A program made the position numbers and the translations under genes. This document shows, one piece after another, positions 1-11,759 of a stretch of 64,000 nucleotides of DNA. The notes under the pieces were generated by a model. It was not told the DNA's origin. It was given only the letters and a program-made list of their open reading frames with translations, and did no database searches. The stretch is taken from the NCBI GenBank assembly GCA_013399875.1, contig VXAZ01000373.1, positions 1,071,564 to 1,135,563 of the forward strand, written 5' to 3'. This stretch comes from Gymnorhina tibicen. Its lineage: Eukaryota; Chordata; Aves; Passeriformes; Artamidae. Positions within the stretch are counted from its first letter, which is position 1, and each line of letters starts with the position of its first letter.

Positions 1-655
1 TGGGAAAACACAGTACAGACACAAGTGTATAATCTTTAAGTAGGTGAAGTAATACGGATGCAGGTTTTAGTGTTAGGGTCTCAAATAGGGCACTGTGTTT
101 GTTGCAGGATGTTGAGAAGCTGGAGGCAAGCCATGAAAATTATCAAAATTCTAAAAAACATGGAAGTGAAGATGGGAAAAGTGGGGTCTTTTAGCATAAG
201 AGTCAATGATACTGTCTAGGAAGGAAGGACCAGGACAGTCTTCAAATGCATAAGAAGCTGCCTTGGGTTGAACAGACCGCCTAAGCCAAGGGGACCAGAC
301 CCCTACTTCCTCAGCTTTTTCTCACCTGTTTCCTTCCCCAGCAGGGTTCCAAGGCTCTGCAAGGGCACCAGATCTGAGCTGGTCTCAGGGACCAGCTACC
401 AAAAGGCTGGGTAGGGCAGTGCCTTTACAATCCAGACAAAAACATTTGCTACAGCACCAAAAAAAGCAAATTCCCCGGCACTCCCCAGAATGACAGATCC
501 ATATTGCACTTTAAAGGATAGCCAGGCACTGATGTAAGAAAGGCCACTGATAAGCCACAGCTCAAGGGAAAAAAAACCCAAATATTTTCAACCTCAGTGG
601 CTGGTTTTAACCAGCTCATACTCTCAAGGCTGTTGCCAAAAGAAATGAGGGTATG
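1..655. other. Unique non-coding sequence, nothing recognised
   Basis: Only short frames occur here, none with a recognisable protein, and no repeat family is visible. Most likely intergenic or intronic sequence. Confidence 0.6.
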
Positions 656-757
656 TTGTTTGGTTTGGTTTGGTGGTTTGTTTGTTTTATGGTTTGGTTT
701 GGTTTGGTTTGCTTTGGTTTGGTTTGGTTTGGTTTGGTTTGGTTTGGTTTGTTTTGA
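656..757. repeat. (GGTTT)n pentanucleotide microsatellite
   Basis: About 100 bases of GGTTT units with a few interruptions (GTTTGTTTGTTTTAT near 678-690 and GCTTT near 711). The last 40 bases are nearly pure. Open frames on both strands here merely translate the repeat. The two-G tracts every five bases could in principle form a two-quartet G-quadruplex, but this is not telomeric TTAGGG sequence. Confidence 0.95.
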
Positions 758-3700
758 AGGGCAGATGAGCAGTGACATTTCTGATACTCTCATTTCTGGT
801 TTCTCTAGGCTCAGGAAACCAGAACTGCTAATGACAACACTCCTTCTAAAACATTTTCTGTGTTGTAGAATCCAGTCCTACACCCATAACCTCCCTGAGT
901 GTAACTGAGGTTGTTACCGCTTTTTATTGCTGCAGCCCCTTGCCCAGCAGCAAAGGACCACCAAAGAATCTGGCTCAAAATGTTCAGTACTTTATTTGTT
1001 TTTTACAGTCACTACATGATTATTTTCTTGGTTAACTGAGGAAAGATTTGTTTGGCAGGACTCAAGCCATCGTGCTAGAGTGTTTGACTATAGTCCTGGT
1101 GACACAATTGGCCCATGTGTGCGAGGAAGTGACAACATCAGCTAAGTTGCACCTCCAACTCTACCAACAAATCTAACAATTTTGAAGACTATAATTACTT
1201 GATCATCTTTGTCAGATGCTTTCACTGACTTACGTGTAATGGACTATGAGGTAGTGTCTCTGCTTTCTGGATCAAATTAGCCATTGGTGTGGCTGAGCCA
1301 GATGGTTTATAGAAGCATCTGCTTAATTCTGGTGCTTAATCTTTGAATACCACCCTGATCATCATCCAGCCTGTTCTTTTCCTTCCAGGGTGTTTCTGAA
1401 GAGCTGTCTCTTCTGGCCAGGCAAAGAGCAGTTGTACAGAAATCCCTATGGCTTGAGTAGAAGGGTGTGCTTTTGCAGGCATGCTTTGCCTTTCAAACTA
1501 AGCTATTAAACTCACTGAGTCAAACAGGGAAAGGTATTTCCCCAGATTTCAAGAAAGTTCCTGTAACCACTTCAGGATGAGCACTGTTTTGGCACTGGGA
1601 AAAGAAGAACTGAGGGACAGAAAGAAGGAAAGGGAAGAGATATACAGGAGAAAACTGATTAACCAAGATGGGGCTTCTATGTCACACATGCAGGAACCTC
1701 ATCCAAAATTATAAACAGGCTTTGTTGTCTCTGATGACAACTGAACTAGCATTTATTTAAATGCAAACCTGTATCAGGTCAGATATTGGCTTTCTACAGA
1801 ATCAGGAGGGGACTCCCAGGACAGAGCCTCTGGAGTGGCCTCAAACTTCTTTGGATAAATCTTGCTTTTTTCCATTCCCAGCATCACCTCTGCTTTGAAC
1901 ACCTAGGGATGTTTCTGGTTGCCTGCTGGCAAAATGGCACTGGAAAGAAATTTGTTAAATTAGCACTTCTTGCTGCCAGAAAACTTTTTGACTGCAAGGT
2001 GGGAATGTGAGAAACCTCCCACTCTGCACATGGGGCACACATTCGGCTGCTATGCTCCACTGGAAAAAATCTGCTGTAATTTCAAACAGAAACCACAGAA
2101 GTCTGACAAAGCCTGTAGGAGACTCCTGGAACTTTTAACTAAATTGTTACTGTGTTTCTGAGCTGTTGGACTTTTCGTGCTAACCTGCATTACTTGTCTA
2201 GCAAAGTCCTTATCATGATATGCAACCAAACTTCCCACTGTCTAGGATGAGATGTTCAGCAATGCACAGTGTAACGCTGTAAAGGACAGGATCTATACAG
2301 AAAAGACTATTTAGATTTTTTGGTGGTCTCCATTTTTCCAAACAGGATTTCACACCCACGTTTTTACCATGTTTTTCTTTTGGCAAATTTCTGGCAGGTG
2401 CAAACTTCACCCAGGGAAATGCAGACCTCATTTTAAAAATAGGATTCAAATTATTTGCTATAAACAATGAGGTTATTTTTATCATCTTTTTAATTATAAG
2501 ACAGCAAGGTATCTTCCTTTGGGTTCATTGTCCAAGTGTCTCAGTCCTCAACGCAGCTGGAACAGTCAGGTTTGCTCTTTGGGTTTTGGTGGCTGTACAT
2601 GCTTAGGGGAAGAATTGCAGGCCTGGATCCTATATCACACCTGCAGGAGCAAACACAGTGGTCCAGATTTATCACTTCCTGAGCTCCATGAGCTTTGAAT
2701 CAGACTCTCTTTCAAGTTCATCAGAGAAGTAATCAACGAAAACTGCCAAAACACTGTTTGGCAGGCTGAATAAAAAGTAATAAGTAAACTCATTTCATCA
2801 ACCCTAACTTCAGTGTAGTCATTTAAACACTGAGCCTGTGAACCAGAAGTTTGGAAGCAAGCTACTCCAGTCAATGGAAAGACATTCACTAAGCTAAATG
2901 GCTTTGTATCAAGCTTTTACTGGATAGAGCTATAAAATATTTCCTCCAGAAGTTCTGCAGGCTATTTTAGTCTGTCCACACTGTGGGGAAGGAAACTAGA
3001 AAACAATAGCTGGCCAGACAAGGAGAAAATACATAAATGTGGGCAGTTGAAATACAGCAAGGTAAAATCTCATTGGTATATAGCCGAAGTATGATCACTA
3101 TGCTTAACTATAGCTTGAAGACTGCTCTCCAGTGGCTGTTCAGTTATACTGATTCATAACCCGGCGTGGAAGTTCTGCAGGGGGCGTAGCATTTTCTAAA
3201 AAAAAAAAGGTAAAATGCATCCTGGGTGAGTCCTAGCAAAGCTGGAGTTCTAAAAATATTCAAAGTATAAAGTATCAAGCATCAAGCATAAAGCATCCCA
3301 TTTCTGTCAAAAGGAATGTCTTTATTTTTAATCTCTTAAAAACTGCAGTCAATTAGCCTGCCAAAAAGATGTTTGTACTTTTGAATCTGGATATCAGCAC
3401 ATAATATATTTCTAGTTAAATTATTACGTAACATAATTTATTGTGTTAATAAAACACAAAGGATTCAAATCAACTTGCACAATGTCTAAGTGTGAGTGAT
3501 TCACTCTCAGTCTGTTGGATTTGAATCTTGTTTCAACACCAGCCACGTCTTTTTTTCAGCTATAATAGAAGTGGTTTATATTACTGTGTTAATTGTGTGA
3601 GCCTTTAAAACTGTGGTTTGGAAAACATTACACATCTGAGGTATTTGTGCAAATTAAGGGATTAATAACAAAGAGCTGTTTTCTTTGTTTTTAAATGGAG

Positions 3701-6700
3701 TCCTTGAAAGGAGTGTGCATGCATGAGGTGGAGCTGAACCAGGACTGGTGTGTGTCTGTGTGCATTCCTCTCCCTCCCCTTTCCCCATGCCCTCTCCTCG
3801 GCAAGATACGGATCACCTCGTGGGTGACAGCTGACTGGCAGGTTACCTTCTCACTCTCCTGAGCACATCCCTGAAGCTAAAACCTAGTTCTCAGGTGGTA
3901 AAAAAGAACATATATGTACCAACACATGCACTCAATTGTGTAAATAAAAATAACAGCTTTCTGCCTCTATATCTGTCAAAAAAAGATTGCTTGCCTTACT
4001 GGAGGCCAAAGCACAAAGTGTGCTTTAGCCAAATAAAAGTTATTGAGCTCAACAGGGCAACTAAGTAAAATTTAATGGCCTGTGACTTAGAGGTTACACC
4101 ATGTGATCTAGTCCCTTTTGGTTTCCAATTCCACAAACCTAAATGGAATTTAAGTGGTGCTTTTTTTTTTCTTTAATTAGAACATTGGTGAGACTGGAGG
4201 GGCCTATCTAGCTTCAGCCACACGTAGGTGTGGATGGATGGCTGTATTTTCGTTGGGTAAAAGGCTGCCCTTCTGCATTGTGTTTGGCTTCATTTTTGAG
4301 GTGGCTGGATATCCAGTCCAAATACAAATTGGCTCAGAATTAATTTCCACTTCCTATCCTTCCTTTTGCTTAAACAAATATAACCCAGGATTCAGCTTGC
4401 AGAATTCCTGGCTTTGTGGGCAGGGTTGCAAGGCAATTCAATAACCAAAGAGCACAGTACATAAGGAGCATGCAAGATGTATCCAGAAATTCTTTGGTAT
4501 AATAATCTGACTCAATACCTCCAGTCAAGAAAGTTAATAATTATTTCCAAGTAACTTTTGCCAGACAGCTGTGCAATTGCTTAATCGCTTATGTGCTGAC
4601 TCAGGAGTGAGACCTGAGAGGTATTACAGAGAAGATCCCTACAGAGAAGAACGTGAAATAGATCAAAGCAGATATTGAAATACACACTGTCATAGTTCCA
4701 AATGTATCTTCCAGGTCAAAATGACAGAGCAGAAATCCTGGAAATAATGAACTTGGATTTTTAAGCAGCCATCAAAATTCAGCGTCTTACCTGGGTCTAG
4801 TCAGCTCTTGAAATCTTATTTCCAATTACTTTGCTCAAAGACTGAGAAGGACTTACTATGTGACAATCATTAAGCATCTAACTTGGCCATAAGGCAGAAT
4901 TTGCCCGATAAAAAGCCTTCTCAGAAGTTAATGGGATACTTCATTTATGGAGCTGTTCATTCATGGTGGTTCCACCTACTTAGCAACAAGTAAGTGAAGA
5001 AAATATTTGAAGACTTGTTATCCACCACTTGTGCCAATACATGGTCTCTACAGAATACTCGGCTTTGAAAACTTCTGTGTTAAAACTACTACCATAGCAT
5101 ATTGAGGATGACATAAGCAACACCTAATGCTTCCTTCAGTGTGGACTTCATTCTAAAATCAAGGCCAGGTCTTGTTTTAAAAATCTCCCCTAGAATTATC
5201 AGGACGCCCTTCAGGACTGAGCCCTGTGATTCAGAGTATCTTGCATTTGCTTCTTGCCTTTTTTCGGGTGGAAATAAAGAGTAATTGGAAAACATCCTAG
5301 ATCTCCCAGAGAGATAAGGCAGCTGTAATTTTTATTATTAAGGGCTTGCTAGAACTTTCAGTGTTCTGAGTAATACTATGAAGTCATAGAGGAAAAGAAC
5401 TGGAAGCCATGGCACAGAAAAGATGAGGTTTGGGAAGCTTAGAAATTTCTACTACTTGCAAAAATTAGTAGACTGGATAGATGTTTACATCCTGACTGCA
5501 GCATACCAATTGGTGAATCTGCTGGGTGTAAAGCTGGGTGCGAGACTGTTCAGTATCTTCTTCATTGCTAGCAGTGAATAGCAGCAAGCATGAAACATCC
5601 TTCCATTCCCTGATTTTCATCTCCAGACTATCTTTCCTTCCTTCTTGCACTGGTACCTCCTTCTATGGCAGCAACTGGAACATCCCTCTTCCTGGACTCT
5701 CCTTCCCATGTCATGAATGAGGCACCTACTTTGCTCTGCAGTCTGCCCACGGAGTTGGATAGCTACATTTGCAGTTCCCCTTTTAAGTGACTACCAACCC
5801 CTGTTCTTCGTGAGAAAATCTGTCTTAACTGTACTGCTGTTGTTGTTCATTAAATCCATCTTCCTCGCCCAGGGCAGGTACAACATTCCTGCCATGGCTA
5901 CCTTGCTTGTTTATAAATACAGAGGGTTTGCATCCTGGTCTGTGCTATGCTCTCCAGTGCTGCTCTGTCTCTGTCAGAAGAGAAGGGTTTTCTGAAGTCC
6001 AACCTGAATGCCCTTGCTGCTGTTTAAGCTCAGTGTTTCCCTTTCTAATTGCCATAGATGGAGGGAAGAGATTATTGCAGCAGCCTCAGTACTCATATAC
6101 TAGCGGTCTAAAGGAAACTCTCTCCAGGCTTTACACTGAGAGAGTAAAAGATTGCTCTTTGCATATTACAAATTTTACCTGTATTTCTGCAACCCAGCAC
6201 CATGTTCTCCTGCTTTGCAACAGCACAAAATGTTGATTTTCACTTGATTTATTGTCCACAGGTGCTTTTCATCCCCTTTCGAAAGAAATGGCATGTCATT
6301 TGCTCTTTATCCTGTATGTATGTGTCTGATGGATCCTGCATAATATCCCATCTTTCACTTGACCCACTGAATATCATCGCATTTTTTCCAGACCATTTCT
6401 GGGATTTGTTGGAATTATTTAGCCTCCCCAGCAGCGTGCATCCTCTGCGCCAGCCACCAGCCTGCTTTCACGTGAACACATACTTTTTAGTCTTGCAGAC
6501 TGCTTAAGAACACCTTGAATAGCTCTGGTTCTGAGGCAGATCCCTGTCAAAACCCACGCAGTATGTCTTTCTAATTTTGACAGTCAGCTACTGAAAACTA
6601 CTCTCCAAGTGTAATTTTCTATTAGCAAACCTTCTGTGCTATGCTGCTTACCTTTACAGGTCATTTTGACAGATATTTGAGACAACTGTAATTGCAGTTT

Positions 6701-9700
6701 TACTCCAGAAGCAAAACTTGCTTTTTTTTTCAAGAGACTGCCAACAATATCCAGTCTTCAAAGCCAACTGATAATATTTTAAATATTTAAATGAATAGCA
6801 GTTTAACTTCAGTAGTTATTTGGCAAAGCTCTTGAGAAGCCTCAGAGGATCACTGAGGTTTGTGGGTTACTGGTCTACAAGAAATGACATATCTGTAATT
6901 TGCAATATGGATAAATAACATGTGACTAATGATTTCATTTTTGAGTGCTCAGAAGGTAAGCTAGGGAATTGATTTTCAAGATTACAGCTGAGACTGAAAA
7001 AAAAAGCCAAAATAAAATACCTATATTCTGTTAAAAATCAAACTCACGGTTTCATTAAACATTAATAAACTTTTACTCATAAGATTTGGAAGTAATATAT
7101 AGCAGTTTTTATATATGTTGCAAAATAACTTCTGATATATGTGGAGAAACTTATTTTATCCTTAATTTTAAAACCTCATGTTGTTGTGCATAGCCCTTTC
7201 CATTCACTTTTTTGAATATTACTGAAACAATATATTCTGTTTGTATCAGAATTACATTACAGAACAATGTGTCAAACTGAAAGCCTTCATAAGTAAATTT
7301 TCTCCCTCACAATATGCATTGCATATTAAGAAACATTTTCCAGCCATATCAGCCCTTACAGCCTTCATTTACAGTTTCAAAAATGTTAAAGTGAATGGTG
7401 TAGCAAAGTGAAGTAATACTGAAAGTGCAAGCATGAAAAATGGCATTAGTAATTTTTCTATGAGTCAAAGAAAACTGCACTGGAAAGAAGACTGGAAAAT
7501 AAACCAGATGGTCCAGCTGGACTGAATAGTAATCTTCATCTGAAGACTCCACTCCTGTGAAGCTGGAAAGTACTGAGATACTGTGGTGACCAATGTAGCA
7601 TAAAGCCTTAGCCCAGACGGAGGGATTTTGTATAAGCATCTTCAAAATGGTGTAAATTAATTAGGAGCATATGTTCAATGTGTTTCAGTAAAATAGCTAC
7701 TTGTGAGGCCAGCAGCTATAAAGTTAGTGGTCTTAGAGTCCCAAATGACTTTTGGAAATTTCAATCATTTAGATACCTTTTAAAAAGCACTGCATGCTTA
7801 TTTAAAACATAAATAGATTTAGGCCTAAACAAATTCTTGTATAAAGATAGACCCTTTCACTCAGCTTCATTTTCTTTTCATAACAGCTACAGGCTGACTG
7901 TGGAATATGTAATGTTTTCTTTCAAGTGATTTGTAACAAAGGTTTTAGTTGTTTTATACAGGGAATATGAGTTGATTTCTACTCCTGCAACTCTCTTCCC
8001 AAGGCTTTAAGGAATAAACTGTAGCTCTTCAATGGTGTGCAGAGGTATTACCAGCCCCCAACTTCCCTGGAATTGTGGTAGGTGGTGGTCATGAAATACA
8101 CAGGTTCTTCAGGAAGCCTGGCACCACTGAAGGGGGGTGAAAATGCTGAAATCCCCTTCTTTGAAGGGGTAGATGGGTTAGACTTCAAATAGAAGTTGGT
8201 TTGTCCTGACTAGTGGGAGGCTTCCAGAGGAAAAAGGTAACCCTTTGAAGGCTCCCGTTACTTACTGTATGAAACTGCCACCACGGTTCCTTGCTCACAG
8301 AACTTCTCATTTCAGCTCTCTGTTCTCTTCCTCTTCCTGCCTTGCAAGTCTTGGCATTTATTTCTTTTTATGCCTTTAGTGCAAATGGAAATGTAATGCT
8401 CTAAATCTTGTTATTTCAAAATTTCTGGTAGAGTTACATTAGAGATGAGACTGAAATTGCAAAATAGTCAGAATATGCTCTTTTTGCTCTTCAGGAGTTC
8501 TGATCTCTCTCTGCTCCTCTGCAGGTACTGCATCCATCAAGCACCCCAGATGAAGACAAGTCTGCAAAGTGCCACTCCCCAGGAAGAACTTGTCCCACTC
8601 AGCAAATAGGAGACATAAAAGGTTTAGAGTTTCATTACTGCCATCCTTCCAACCTGTAGACCCTTTGCTCTTGGAACTAGACCCATTACAAAGATAACAT
8701 CTGAACTGTTTTCGTGGCAGGAGAAAAAGTCTGTCTCCTCGTCCTTTGGTGTGACATCTGTACCTCTTTTTCTAAAGATGCAGAGTTCGTAGGAGATATT
8801 GTTTGCAGGTATGAAAAGAAGTTCTCTTTCTCCAGAGGCAAGCATCCTTTTGTTGTTCAACTTCAAGGGGTGCCACAACATGTGACAGATTTGTGCAGAC
8901 CTCTCTGCTGTGGACAGTGGCTTGGCCAGTGCTAAAATTTATGACAAGCAGGAGTTCAGTGGTCAAAGGAGGGATCATAGCCTCAGTTTGTCACCGGACA
9001 GCCATTGGGTCACACCCCTGGGGCAGCATGTACTGCATCCAAGGGTGTTAGCAGCTGTGGATGCGTACATTGTCTCAGTGGGCAGCAATGGATCAGATCC
9101 TGGGTCAGTCGTGGAGGTTCAGTCAAAAGCAGGAGACAGGGCCAGAGATGGAGCTGAAGACAAGATACAACAGGGGTCTGAGAGGGCCATCCAGAGGACA
9201 AGCTGCCTACAGCAAAGGTCTGAGGTGCAGCCAGAGACATCCAGAGGCAGGACTGGAGCCTGACACACCCGTGAGGCTGCTAAGGCAGGATCTGGGTGCA
9301 CAGAACTGAGCAGAAATGGGTCTCCTGTAAAACAGGCAGAGGTGTGTACACAGGTCCTAGGTAGGAGCTGGTCAGGGCTGTTAGGGCTTGTTGGTACCCT
9401 GGCAGGGCTACAGAGTTAGGATATGCTCAGTGATGCCAGGCTTTGCAAAAGCAGGGTAAATGGCTAAATTCCAGCCTGCAGAGTCACAGTGGGTAGGATG
9501 CAACTTCAACCCAGTGCAGTTCACAGCTACCTAAATCTGGACATCCTAAATACAGAGGCATAACAAACTAATGGCCACAGTGGCAAATGTTGGTGCTAGA
9601 TGTCTTGACAACCAAAGGAAAGGTAAACCAGAGACGTTGGCGTTACAGATTACTGAGACCCACTTTCCCATTCTGGCATTGAAATAGCTCTCCTTCCCAT

Positions 9701-9842
9701 GTTTCTCCCGCAGTTTCATTCTGTTACCCTGTTTGAAATCGACCCGAGCTTCCAGAAATGTACCTAAATCGCAAAACCAATATGAACATATTTGCTTCTA
9801 AAGTTCATATTTACTTCTAAAGCTCCTGTTTTTCCTCCCCAG
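758..9842. other. Long AT-rich stretch without a supported gene
   Basis: About 9 kb of apparently unique sequence. Frames reach at most 117 codons and match no family I recognise. Isolated splice-like sites occur (for example a minus-strand CAG|GTAAG whose complement lies at about 4787 and a plus-strand AAG|GTAAGC near 6955), but none pairs with a convincing coding exon. Short A or T runs are present. Confidence 0.55.
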
Positions 9843-9957
9843 ATTCCTCTGTTTAAGTGTTTTCGTGTTCTTCCTTTTACTGCCACCATTCTGATTTCTT
9901 GTAAAGAAAGGGCATTTTCCAGGGCGAACAGTAGTTTCCTCTTCATCTCTGGGAATG
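9843..9957 (+). other. Exon-like block, probably non-coding if real
   Basis: A strong pyrimidine-rich acceptor (ctgtttttcctccccag) immediately precedes this 115-base block, which ends in a good donor, AATG|GTGAGT. One frame is open through it, but joining its phase-1 end to the next strong acceptor (10430/10431) gives an immediate TGA. The block is therefore either a chance pairing of splice-like sites or an exon of a non-coding RNA. No protein family is recognised. Confidence 0.2.
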
Positions 9958-10234
9958 GTGAGTATCAAAGCTGGCTTAACAAAACCCTGACAAATCAGAA
10001 TTTCCTTCTATGTCCTAAACAAGACATGATGCCAAAATCAATATATGGACAATACAGTGCTTCTGAAAGAAGGCTTACTTTGGTATGTGGCACAAAGGAA
10101 TATATCTTTTAAAGTAGCAAAACACAGATAAGATTAATTTGCTCATTTCTTGGGAATTACCCTTCTACAGAAAAGTTCACGTTAAGGTTTGTGAGTGCTC
10201 TGGGATAAAGTCAACACTCCCACCTACTGGTCTC

Positions 10235-10430
10235 ATCTAAGAAAGTTTTATCCTTTTTTCCTCTTTTTCTCTTTTTTTTCTCTTTCACCCCTTTTCCACC
10301 TCTTTAAAATTTCCTCTTGTTTATTTTTATTTTATCTCTTTTTCTTTTTGATTATTTTCCTTTTCCTGTTTCTGTTTTTCTCTTTTCCTTTCTGTATTTC
10401 TTTCCCTTTTTTTTTCCTTTCACTTTTCAG
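10235..10430 (+). repeat. Long polypyrimidine tract ending in a splice-acceptor-like cag
   Basis: Almost 200 bases on the plus strand are dominated by T and C, with TTTTC, TTTTTC and CTCTTT words, and close with cacttttcag. It is low-complexity sequence. Its end matches a 3' splice-site consensus very well, but long pyrimidine tracts also arise as simple repeats, so the acceptor function is not established. Confidence 0.75.
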
Positions 10431-10726
10431 ATTGAAATTCCTATTTTCCATCAGAGAAGCTACAGATTCACAGAGATAGAAATAACTGCACCAGCAAAGA
10501 CATAATGTTGGAAAATATGCATCCTCAGAATGATATATTTGTTCTTTTGTGACCCTTGTGAGATAACTTGCTGTTGTGAGTGGAGCAGCTTACAAGTAAT
10601 AAGGCAGAACTGACAATGTCTTCAAAATATGACAAAATTACCTTCTGGCCATTTTTTTCAAAATCACTACATTGTACTGAAAGTCCTGCTTGGCCCTCAC
10701 TGTAAACAGTATAATTTGGGGGGTTG

Positions 10727-10761
<35 letters not shown>

Positions 10762-10788
10762 TACTATTATTATTACTATTATTATTAC
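10727..10788. repeat. (TTA)n trinucleotide microsatellite
   Basis: About 60 bases of TTA/ATT units with a few ACT interruptions in the second half. The leucine run in the overlapping frame is only a translation of the repeat. Confidence 0.95.
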
Positions 10789-11534
10789 GTGGTGACAGTC
10801 GGGATCCCTGTGTTTCCCTGTTCATGATTCCACAGTAGCTCTCATTTGTTCCTAAGGACCATTTACAACTCACACCAGCACACCCTGCCTGAGAAAGGGT
10901 GCCAGAATGCTGACTCCAAGCAATCTTATTTACTTAAATGACCACTTATTGGCCACCAGTGACTTTGTTTTCTTTTGTTTAAGTAGACACTTGAAAATGT
11001 AAATATGGGCTATAAAGACTGAAGGTCCCACTGAGATTATGTGCTCCAGTTCCCTCAGAATCATCTGTTTTGCTAGTGCAGTTGTCACAACTGCAAGACA
11101 ATGAGTAATTCTTACTAAAGAAAGTCAGCTCAGCAGAAATTCATTTTGTCAAGTAATCCTGACATATGCAGGATACCTCCCACACACCTTCCTATGTACT
11201 GTTCTTATTTTTTGCATACAGTAATTCTTCTGTATTTTGATTTTCTTCACTTTTAGTCTGAAAGCCAGTAAAAATAATGAGATACATGAGGGAAACACAG
11301 TATTTTCCCTCAACGCTTTTCAATTACTTTCACTCTTTTATTTCCTCATTTTTGTAACCCTTAAAAGATTATAAATTATTGCTAGAAAAGTGAGAGGAGA
11401 AACAGAAACATAATTTTAAAAAGCCCTCCTAATCTCTTACTTATGATTTAAAAATAACTACTATAAATGGCTTTCTATGATTATTTGTCTTACATTTCTG
11501 CCTATGGGCTCCAACCAGGAAGCACATGGGGATG
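10789..11534. other. Unique non-coding sequence, nothing recognised
   Basis: AT-rich sequence with no plausible exon and no repeat that I recognise. Confidence 0.5.
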
Positions 11535-11650
11535 GAACGACTTGCCCAGATTTGTGCTGCAAGCAGAGCCAAACCAGCGGCCGAACCCACGGCTCAGCCT
11601 CAGACTTATGGCCGATCCTTTGGACTGCGCCGCTCCCGTCCCGGCCAAGA
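11535..11650 (-). mobile_element. Possible ancient MIR-like CORE-SINE
   Basis: This is a GC- and CpG-rich island in AT-rich surroundings. Read on the minus strand it shows, in the order found in tRNA-derived MIR/CORE-SINEs: an A-box-like segment GGCGCAGTCCAAAGGATCGG (complement of 11612-11631), a B-box core GGGTTCG (complement of 11582-11588), then GGCTCTGC (complement of 11563-11570) and GGGCAAGTC (complement of 11539-11547). The last two words are typical of the sequence following the B box in MIR. Order and spacing fit, but similarity is patchy and I judge it from memory of the family. Unusual CpG retention for an old repeat hints at selection. The alternative is a chance resemblance in a conserved regulatory element. 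Confidence 0.4.
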
Positions 11651-11759
11651 AGCACATTTCCAGGGGCCTTAATAGCCAGTTGCGTGAAACCAGCCACGCT
11701 TTGCTTAATGAACATGAACTCAGAGCAGAATGCTGCTGCCTAATGAACTATTTCATTTA

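Noticed and set aside
656..757. Interstitial telomere or G-quadruplex array
   Set aside because: The unit is GGTTT, not TTAGGG, and its G tracts are only two bases long.
597..908. 103-codon plus-strand frame with a Val-Trp-Phe-Gly-Leu repeat
   Set aside because: It is only the translation of the (GGTTT)n microsatellite.
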